From positions 1-38,634 of the forward strand of contig JAEETL010000026.1 in the NCBI GenBank assembly GCA_016290325.1: a stretch of 38,634 nt of DNA. Direction: 5' to 3'. The stretch comes from Muribaculaceae bacterium. GTDB taxonomy: Bacteria > Bacteroidota > Bacteroidia > Bacteroidales > Muribaculaceae. Positions 33,405 through 38,634 of the stretch are shown piece after piece. Positions within the stretch are counted from its first letter, which is position 1; each line of letters starts with the position of its first letter. A program made the position numbers and the translations under genes. The notes below the pieces were generated by a model. That model searched no databases, had not been told where the DNA came from, and saw only the letters and a program-made list of their open reading frames with translations.

Positions 33405-33596
33405 ATGATTATTGTTCCCGTGAAGGAAGGCGACAACATCGAACGCGCCCTCAAGAAATTTAAGAGAAAAACTGAGAAGACCGGTATTATTAAGCAATTA
33501 CGCAACCGTCAGGCTTTTGAGAAGCCCTCAATCACCAACCGCAAGAAGATGATGAAGGCCGAGTATGTACAGCAGCTGCGTGCACGCGAGGATTAA
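33405..33596 (+). CDS. rpsU: 30S ribosomal protein S21
   Basis: This is a 63-residue basic protein, the usual S21 length in Bacteroidetes. It begins MIIVPVKEGDNIERALKKFKRK and has KTGIIKQLRNRQAFEKPS in the middle, both diagnostic. S21 binds the 30S platform and in Bacteroidetes is thought to help hide the anti-Shine-Dalgarno sequence. That fits the lack of Shine-Dalgarno sites in this window. It has its own promoter and terminator. The Xer and hpf genes follow, an order common in Bacteroidales. Confidence 0.97.
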   Translation: MIIVPVKEGDNIERALKKFKRKTEKTGIIKQLRNRQAFEKPSITNRKKMMKAEYVQQLRARED

Positions 33597-33623
33597 TACT
33601 TCCCGATTCAACTGAAAATACAA

Positions 33624-33662
33624 GACGGAAACCGAATATTTGACGGTTTCCGTCATTTTTTT
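33624..33662 (+). terminator. Rho-independent terminator of rpsU
   Basis: The stem is GACGGAAACCG (33624-33634) with CGGTTTCCGTC (33644-33654), with a 9-base loop, and a run of seven T follows. It separates rpsU from the recombinase gene. Confidence 0.9.
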
Positions 33663-33671
33663 GGCCCAAAA

Positions 33672-33703
33672 TTTGCATTTCATAAAAATAGTTGCTAATT
33701 TTA
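33672..33703 (+). promoter_or_regulatory. Probable promoter of the xer/hpf pair
   Basis: TTTG at 33672-33675, 20 bases, then TAATTTTA at 33696-33703 (one base off TAnnTTTG). It lies just after the rpsU terminator and about 60 bases before the start at 33766. Confidence 0.5.
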
Positions 33704-33765
33704 GCACCGCAAAGTAGCCGAATTTGCTCTAGGAGAATGGAGGCTGCTAGCAACACGTTGAATGT

Positions 33766-34671
33766 ATGCCTATGAACGCCACGATTGAACGTTTCCTGCA
33801 ATATTTGCGCCTCGAGCGTAACCTGTCATGGAGGACGGTGGATCTTTACCGCCGAGACCTTGACCAGTGGACTTCGTTCATGGCTGTCGGTGGCAGAGAC
33901 CTTGATCTGCCCTCGGTCACAACATCTGACATACGCTCCTGGCTCATCTCCCGCTCGTCACACGGTGACTGTCCTGGTACCCTGCGCCACAAGGTGCAGG
34001 CCATTAGGGCACTGTATTGTTACCTGCTGCTGCGCGGCGAGGTAACCAGTAATCCTGCGGCACATGTAGAACTGGCCAAGATGCCGCGTCCCTTGCCCAA
34101 ACTTGTTAGAGAGAAAACCGTTGATGCCGTGCTGGATGCCGACATTGACCGGGATGATTTCACCCAGGTGCGCAACCGCTTGATCGTAATGCTCTTTTAT
34201 GAGACCGGAATCCGCCTGAGTGAGCTCATCGGTCTGCAGGATGCCGCTGTCGATGTGGACAAGCATGAACTCAAGGTGCGCGGTAAGCGCGACAAGGATC
34301 GGTTGGTCCCCTTTGGCGACGAGTTGGCCGAGTGGGTGACCCGGTATCGTTCCCTGCGTGAGCCGCTGCGTCCCGAGTGCGGCAATCTGCTCGTGACAGG
34401 CAAGGGCAAGCCGTTGTATCCCTCGTTGGTCTATCATGTGGTTCACGACTCGTTGGCATGGGCTGGCGGGAGCGGCAAATTGAGCCCCCACGTGCTTCGT
34501 CACACCTTTGCCAGCGCGATGCTTAACAACGGTGCCCAACTCAACAGCGTCAAGGACCTGCTGGGACACGAGAGCCTAGCGGCGACACAAGTATACACTC
34601 ACGTGACGTTAAATGAATTACAACACAATTATGAACACGCCCATCCACGGGCACTAAAAAAAGGAGGTTAA
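33766..34671 (+). CDS. xerC: Tyrosine recombinase, XerC/XerD-like
   Basis: This is a 301-residue protein (299 if the second ATG at 33772 is used). The N-terminal SAM-like core-binding domain (about 5-90) and catalytic domain are intact. R150 (in TGIRLSELI), K174, H242 and R245 (PHVLRHT), H268 (LLGHES) and Y277 (TQVYTHV) form the full active site. Xer enzymes resolve chromosome dimers at dif. Its place between rpsU and hpf, 1 base ahead of hpf, is that of the vertically inherited Bacteroidales Xer gene, not a mobile integrase. Whether it is XerC or XerD by function needs phylogeny. Confidence 0.85.
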   Translation: MPMNATIERFLQYLRLERNLSWRTVDLYRRDLDQWTSFMAVGGRDLDLPSVTTSDIRSWLISRSSHGDCPGTLRHKVQAIRALYCYLLLRGEVTSNPAAHVELAKMPRPLPKLVREKTVDAVLDADIDRDDFTQVRNRLIVMLFYETGIRLSELIGLQDAAVDVDKHELKVRGKRDKDRLVPFGDELAEWVTRYRSLREPLRPECGNLLVTGKGKPLYPSLVYHVVHDSLAWAGGSGKLSPHVLRHTFASAMLNNGAQLNSVKDLLGHESLAATQVYTHVTLNELQHNYEHAHPRALKKGG

Positions 34672-34672
34672 T

Positions 34673-34966
34673 ATGGAAATTAAGATTAATGCCATCCATT
34701 TTGAAGCAACCGAGAAACTGAATGATTTCATCAACAAGAAAGTTGAGAAATTGGGTAAGTACAACGAGGAGATCGCCAATGCCGAGGTTATCCTCAAGGT
34801 AGTGAAACCCGAGACGGCCATGAACAAGGAAGCATCGGTGCGCCTGAACGTGCCTCGCAGCGAGGATCTGTTTGCCAACAAGGTGGCCGACACCTTTGAG
34901 GAAGCTATCGACAACTGTGTTGACGCCCTGAAGCGCCAGCTCGAGAAGGGCCGCAAGGACAGATAA
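34673..34966 (+). CDS. hpf: Ribosome hibernation-promoting factor, short form
   Basis: This is a 97-residue protein of the HPF/YfiA family. It begins MEIKINAIHFEATEKLNDFI with KVEKLGKYNEEI, the conserved basic/aromatic first half, and ends with an acidic-basic helix (FEEAIDNCVDALKRQLEKGR). The short form lacks the C-terminal dimerisation domain of long HPF. It blocks the decoding centre of idle ribosomes in stationary phase. It is coupled to the Xer gene (1 base gap). Confidence 0.95.
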   Translation: MEIKINAIHFEATEKLNDFINKKVEKLGKYNEEIANAEVILKVVKPETAMNKEASVRLNVPRSEDLFANKVADTFEEAIDNCVDALKRQLEKGRKDR

Positions 34967-35003
34967 GCCACCGCGCCACACATTTTTTTAAAAAGATATA
35001 ATT

Positions 35004-35039
35004 CGCCCCCTGCCCGCACACCGCTGCCGGCAGGGGGCG
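35004..35039 (+). terminator. GC-rich hairpin after hpf
   Basis: An 11-bp stem, CGCCCCCTGCC (35004-35014) with GGCAGGGGGCG (35029-35039). It has no following T-run, so it may be a weak terminator or mRNA-end stabiliser. Confidence 0.55.
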
Positions 35040-35177
35040 CGTATGAGTAAAGGACGGCAGCACAGGCAACAGGATAACAATTGCCATAATTCAACGTCGC
35101 AATGTTTCGGGTAATTAATACAGATTATTAAAAGCTTCTAGTTTGAAGGGTATCCTGAATAATTGACTTGATTTTTC

Positions 35178-35208
35178 TTGATTTATTTGGAATTTGTAAG
35201 TAAATTTG
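35178..35208 (+). promoter_or_regulatory. Promoter of the leucine-rich-repeat gene
   Basis: TTG at 35178-35180, 20 bases, then TAAATTTG at 35201-35208, a full TAnnTTTG match. The start codon lies 50 bases downstream at 35259. The surrounding 150 bases are very AT-rich compared with the flanking genes. Confidence 0.75.
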
Positions 35209-35258
35209 CAGAATAGTTCATTTTTCCGAATTTATTAACCTTTTAAAAGATAAAAATT

Positions 35259-37727
35259 ATGAAAAAGAAATTATTACTCATCAGGGTGCTCGCCCTCGTG
35301 GCCTGCATCACGTGCGCCATTGGCGCCAATGCCTATGATTTTGAGGATTATTCCACTAACCTGTATTACAACATAGTGAACAGCGATGAAGCCTCGCTAA
35401 CGTATTATGACACAGACTATAATACCTATAGCGGGTTTGTTTACGTTCCAGATTATGCCGAAGCGGGCGCTCTTCATCCCGTGACTTATACTGTGACCTC
35501 GATTGGTCAGTATGCTTTCCGCGATTGCTCTGGCCTCACGGGAGTGGGTATCGGCTCAAATGTCAAGACCATCGGCTTTGACGCGTTTTGGAACTGCACC
35601 TCACTCTACAGTTTAGATATTCCCGACAATGTCACCACGATCGAAAACTGGGCATTCGAGGGTTGTTCTTCTATGAATGTCGTGAAGATCGGCAGTGGCA
35701 TGACCTCAATTGGCGGCTCAGCTTTCTCGGGTTGCACAGGTCTGTACCACATTGAATGCAGAGCCACCACACCGCCCACCATCACCAATACCACGTTTCC
35801 CTCCAGTTTATACAGCCAAGTCACTCTGCATGTTCCTAAAGCCGCATTAAATGCCTATAAGAATGCCAACTACTGGATGAACTTCACTAATATCGAGTCG
35901 ATCGAGCTTTATGACTTTATCTATAACGGTATCTATTATGATGCCTATAGAGAAGACGCTGCCTCGGTAACACGAGAACGGTGGGACAGCAACAATTGCT
36001 ACAGTAGCAGCAACATCACCATCCCCAGCACAGTCTACAATAACGGCCAGGCTTATACCGTGGGTGGTATCAGTAATTATGCTTTCCGGTATTGCAGCAA
36101 TCTGCGAAGCATCACTATTCCCAACAGTGTCTTGACGATTGGTGGTTGGGGTTTCTACGTTTGTGAAAATTTGAGGACGGTCGTCATCGGAAGCAGTGTG
36201 TATTATATCGGTGAGCAAGCATTCGGCGCTTGCCCGTCATTGACGTCCATCACGTGTTATGCCACCACACCTCCTTCTCAGACTAATGCCTACGCTTTTG
36301 GTGGAGATAATAGTAGTCTCTATAACAATGCCACACTCTATGTGCCGGCGGGTTCGATCAGCGCCTATAAATCGGCCAATGTCTGGAAGAACTTCACCAA
36401 TATCAAGATGATTCCTGGCACCGGTGTGGAAATCAACGCAACCAACTTTCCTGATGCCAACTTCCGTAGTTACCTGCTGTCGCTTTACCCAGCTGGCTAT
36501 ATAAGCAATGAAGAGATAGAAGCGCTCACGGTACTCGACGTGCAGAACAAGAACATCAGCAACCTGACGGGTGTCAAACTCTTCACCTCCTTGAAGGAGC
36601 TGCGATGCTACAACAACCCGATGACCTCGCTCGATGTGTCGGGCTGCCAGTCCCTGACCTATCTGGATTGCGCCCCCACGAATTCATACACCGGCACAAA
36701 ACTGACCTCACTCAATGTGTCGGGCTGCACCAGTCTCCAGAAAATCCTTTGCTACAACAACAACTTTACCACGCTCAATGTCTCGACTTGCACGAGCCTC
36801 AAGGAACTCTATTGCTACAACTGCACCAGATTGACAATTCTGGCGGTGTTTGACAAGCCGAATTTCACTACGCTCAAATGCTCGGACTGCACTTCCATGA
36901 CCGAACTCGATTGTTATAGAAATGCTTTGACTACGCTCGAGATTTCAGGCAACACTGCATTGACTGAACTGCGATGTTACGAGAACCCCAACCTGGCGAC
37001 CATCACCGGCTTGGCCGATTGCACCGCCATCACCTATCTGGACTGCGAAGACTGCAAAATCACCGACCTGAGCGCAGCCAACTCGATGACCAATATCGCT
37101 ACACTACTGGCCCGCAACAACAAGTTGACCTCGCTTATGGTTAATGGCAAGAACAACCTGAAAACCCTGAGGGTCAGTGGCAACACATCGTTGACCAATC
37201 TCAAGTGTTACTATAATGCGTTGACCTCGCTTGATGTAACTGGCTGCTCTGCAATGACCTATCTTGATTGCTGTGGCAACCAATTGACGTCTCTTTCGGT
37301 GAGCGGATGTACCGCCCTCAATCACATCGAGATCTACAGGAACAGAATCAGCGGCACTAACATGACTAGCTTTGTCAACAGCCTGCCTACTCGCTCGTCG
37401 AGTAATAAGGGTACCCTGTATGCCATCTACAACACGGGCGAGAACAACTCGATGACTGCCGCCCAGATCACCACGGCACGCAACAAGTACTGGCTGCCCA
37501 TGAAGTACAACGGCAGCACTTGGGTAGAGCTGACGGCCTCGCAGCGTGGCGATGTGGACGGCGACGGTAATGTATCCATCGCCGACGTGACCGCCTTGAT
37601 CGATTACCTGCTTGGCGGCAACGCCAGCGGCGTCAACGTCAGTGCCGCCGATTGCGACCAGGATGGCAGCGTCAGCATCAGTGACGTGACCGCCCTGATC
37701 GACTATCTGCTGTCTGGTTCGTGGTAA
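35259..37727 (+). CDS. Secreted leucine-rich-repeat protein with C-terminal dockerin
   Basis: This is an 822-residue protein. Its signal peptide is MKKKLLLIRVLALVACITCA, with cleavage near GANA (about 25). Two BspA-type (LRR_5) blocks lie at about 75-185 and 265-375 (TSIGQYAFRDCSGLTGV, TIENWAFEGC, TIGGWGFYVCENLRTV). A different, internalin-like array follows at about 415-735 with the unit LTSLDVSGCxxLTxLxC repeated. A dockerin pair ends the protein at about 766-820 (GDVDGDGNVSIADVTALIDY and DCDQDGSVSISDVTALIDY). BspA-like proteins bind host matrix or other bacteria. The dockerin would tether it if a cohesin exists elsewhere. No T9SS C-terminal signal follows it. It is inserted between hpf and the tRNA genes, which are usually adjacent in related genomes. 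Confidence 0.88.
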   Translation: MKKKLLLIRVLALVACITCAIGANAYDFEDYSTNLYYNIVNSDEASLTYYDTDYNTYSGFVYVPDYAEAGALHPVTYTVTSIGQYAFRDCSGLTGVGIGSNVKTIGFDAFWNCTSLYSLDIPDNVTTIENWAFEGCSSMNVVKIGSGMTSIGGSAFSGCTGLYHIECRATTPPTITNTTFPSSLYSQVTLHVPKAALNAYKNANYWMNFTNIESIELYDFIYNGIYYDAYREDAASVTRERWDSNNCYSSSNITIPSTVYNNGQAYTVGGISNYAFRYCSNLRSITIPNSVLTIGGWGFYVCENLRTVVIGSSVYYIGEQAFGACPSLTSITCYATTPPSQTNAYAFGGDNSSLYNNATLYVPAGSISAYKSANVWKNFTNIKMIPGTGVEINATNFPDANFRSYLLSLYPAGYISNEEIEALTVLDVQNKNISNLTGVKLFTSLKELRCYNNPMTSLDVSGCQSLTYLDCAPTNSYTGTKLTSLNVSGCTSLQKILCYNNNFTTLNVSTCTSLKELYCYNCTRLTILAVFDKPNFTTLKCSDCTSMTELDCYRNALTTLEISGNTALTELRCYENPNLATITGLADCTAITYLDCEDCKITDLSAANSMTNIATLLARNNKLTSLMVNGKNNLKTLRVSGNTSLTNLKCYYNALTSLDVTGCSAMTYLDCCGNQLTSLSVSGCTALNHIEIYRNRISGTNMTSFVNSLPTRSSSNKGTLYAIYNTGENNSMTAAQITTARNKYWLPMKYNGSTWVELTASQRGDVDGDGNVSIADVTALIDYLLGGNASGVNVSAADCDQDGSVSISDVTALIDYLLSGSW

Positions 37728-37793
37728 TATTGCGTAATCGGCCGATGCTTGGCATCTGCTGACAATAGCAACTGGCACATATGTTTCAATTCA

Positions 37794-37826
37794 AGGAGTG
37801 GGGCCTCGCCTAGGGGCTCCACTCCT
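37794..37826. terminator. Hairpin after the leucine-rich-repeat gene
   Basis: AGGAGTGG (37794-37801) pairs with CCACTCCT (37819-37826), extended inward by GGGCC/GGGGC-type pairs with one bulge. TAATAAA follows rather than a T-run, so it is only a possible terminator. Confidence 0.5.
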
Positions 37827-37866
37827 AATAAACGTGAGTTCGACGATAATTAAGTGCTGTCTATCA

Positions 37867-37912
37867 ACTCCTCCCCTAAGCTAGGGGAGGTGGCGCGAAG
37901 CGCCGGAGGAGT
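37867..37912. repeat. Three-part palindromic repeat
   Basis: Outer arms ACTCCT (37867-37872) and AGGAGT (37907-37912) enclose CCCCTaagctAGGGG and GGCGCgaaGCGCC hairpins. This clover-like unit resembles interspersed palindromic repeats common between Bacteroidales genes (recalled, not checked). Confidence 0.65.
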
Positions 37913-37965
37913 ATGACTGTCCTCAAATTATATCTTAGATTGTGTCAACGCCCCTGCCGCGACCA

Positions 37966-38023
37966 GTCGCTGAAGGCGACCCCTTCATCCTGGACTGGCA
38001 CTATTGGGGTCGCTTCCAGCGAC
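37966..38023. repeat. Long inverted repeat, 18-bp arms
   Basis: GTCGCTGAAGGCGACCCC (37966-37983) and GGGGTCGCTTCCAGCGAC (38006-38023) are inverted with only two mismatches. A 22-base loop separates them. Confidence 0.7.
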
Positions 38024-38041
38024 GGGGATAGTATTGCCCTC

Positions 38042-38095
38042 CCGCGGGTGATGCAAACCACTTCGCTACCGCTCAGCAGTTTACATTACCCGCGG
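38042..38095. repeat. Inverted repeat, 17-bp arms
   Basis: CCGCGGGTGATGCAAAC (38042-38058) matches inverted GTTTACATTACCCGCGG (38079-38095), 15 of 17 bases. A further small CGCCC/GGGCG hairpin follows at about 38111-38123. From 38130 to 38449 I see AT-rich DNA with no gene. Confidence 0.7.
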
Positions 38096-38449
38096 TTACT
38101 CAAATGACCGCCCTTTGGGCGTTTATGCCATCAGTTAGTATGTATCCTAGGCTTTTTCACGCTGACACTCCTTATTCACATGATTCCGCCAATGGGTTAT
38201 AAGATATAGACTGAGCGTGTGTGCGACTCTGCGAGAGATCTGGAATCGGATGCCCCTAAAAGCCTAAAGCCTTTGCTTGAGAATAGTTACCAAATATATA
38301 TTTATATAATGTGGTGGGGTGGGACGGCACGAGTTTGGCATAAAAAATGCAGTGGTCCGCTGAATAAACTCAAATTATTGTAAACCAATGAGTTGTAGTT
38401 GTGTGTTGGGTCTCGTTGAAAAGTTTTTTGAAAAAAAAACAAGAAAAAG

Positions 38450-38480
38450 TTTGCCAGTTTAGAAAATGGTTGTACCTTTG
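38450..38480 (+). promoter_or_regulatory. Promoter of the tRNA gene cluster
   Basis: TTTG at 38450-38453, 19 bases, then TACCTTTG at 38473-38480. The tRNA begins 46 bases after the -7 element, and the upstream A/T tracts could act as an UP-like element. Confidence 0.8.
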
Positions 38481-38526
38481 CATCCGCAAACGAGATCACC
38501 CCGTATCTCCAAGCGCAACGATAGAT

Positions 38527-38600
38527 GCCTCTTTAGCTCAGTTGGCCAGAGCACGTGATTTGTAATCTCGGGGTCGTTGGTTCGAATCCGACAAGAGGCT
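38527..38600 (+). tRNA. tRNA-Thr, anticodon TGT
   Basis: This is 74 bases that fold as a full cloverleaf: acceptor GCCTCTT/AAGAGGC with discriminator T, D-stem GCTC/GAGC, anticodon loop TTTGTAA (TGT, threonine) and T-arm GTTGG-TTCGAAT-CCGAC. The CCA end is not encoded. The anticodon stem CGTGA/TCTCG has a T-T mismatch in the middle. Confidence 0.95.
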
Positions 38601-38618
38601 CAAAGAACATAACACAAT

Positions 38619-38634
38619 GGGTAGATTCCAGAGT
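38619..38634 (+). tRNA. Probable 5' end of tRNA-Tyr (cut by window edge)
   Basis: The last 16 bases, GGGTAGATTCCAGAGT, fit the acceptor strand and start of the D-arm of a class II tRNA. They lie 18 bases after tRNA-Thr, where Bacteroidales usually have tRNA-Tyr. Only the beginning is visible, so this is inference from position and pattern. Confidence 0.45.

Noticed and set aside
33766..34671. Phage or conjugative-element integrase
   Set aside because: The gene order rpsU, xer, hpf is the conserved chromosomal setting of the Bacteroidales Xer gene, and no other mobile-element genes are near.
37913..38107. Short open frame within the inverted repeats
   Set aside because: It spans palindromic arms and has no domain. 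It is a product of the repeats.
38617..38634. Start of a protein gene (ATG GGT AGA) at the right edge
   Set aside because: The same bases fit the 5' end of tRNA-Tyr in the expected place after tRNA-Thr. A protein cannot be supported from six codons.
1..38634. CRISPR array, rRNA genes, toxin-antitoxin pair or prophage
   Set aside because: No regularly spaced repeat array, rRNA sequence, toxin-antitoxin pair or phage gene block was found. The repeats present are short tandem or inverted repeats.

Overview
The window looks like a chromosomal segment of an uncultured gut- or rumen-type member of the Bacteroidales, probably Muribaculaceae or Prevotellaceae. This rests on four observations. There is a complete core type IX secretion (T9SS) gene row. 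Promoters match the Bacteroidetes form, TTTG, about 20 bases, then TAnnTTTG. Surface proteins carry dockerin-like repeats of the GDVNGD-x-IADV type. The order rpsU, Xer-type recombinase, hpf and tRNA-Thr is also typical of the order. The family assignment is inference from gene style only.

Region by region. At 1-486 (minus) is the 5' part of a PorT-like outer-membrane beta-barrel gene, divergent from ychF (595-1698). Glycosyltransferase, radical SAM and glycosyltransferase genes follow (1755-5209, plus). A 337-bp element with terminal inverted repeats and four internal hairpins lies at 5221-5557. Two tandem, closely related CotH-domain proteins with N-terminal dockerins (5564-8575, minus) come next, then an MBOAT O-acyltransferase and its SGNH-like partner (8814-11189, plus). 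From 21478 down to 11488 (minus) runs a Wzx/Wzy exopolysaccharide operon: flippase, Wza-type exporter, Wzc-type autokinase, Wzy-like polymerase, glycosyltransferase, beta-helix protein and acyltransferase. It ends in a mosaic pseudogene (11190-11491). Two tandem acyltransferase-3 genes (21607-23747, plus) leave from the other side of the flippase promoter.

From 24055 on, a T9SS cargo-like adhesin (minus) faces away from a T9SS gene row (25963-33036, plus): a second PorT-like gene, then porP, gldK/porK, gldL/porL, gldM/porM and gldN/porN. A strong terminator closes it. Housekeeping genes rpsU, xer and hpf follow. A large leucine-rich-repeat/dockerin protein (35259-37727) and about 800 bases of stacked inverted repeats come next. 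The window ends in tRNA-Thr and the first bases of a probable tRNA-Tyr.

How they work together: the left 24 kb encodes synthesis, polymerisation, export and heavy O-acylation of a surface polysaccharide. The middle encodes the T9SS that delivers proteins such as the 24055-25620 adhesin to the same surface. No initiating sugar-phosphate transferase and no low-molecular-weight tyrosine phosphatase are present, so the polysaccharide locus is incomplete here or split over the chromosome. The most unusual items are the duplicated PorT-like genes with a shared leader, the dockerin/beta-helix mosaic pseudogene coupled to the polysaccharide operon, the hairpin-rich element, and a radical SAM enzyme set between two glycosyltransferases.
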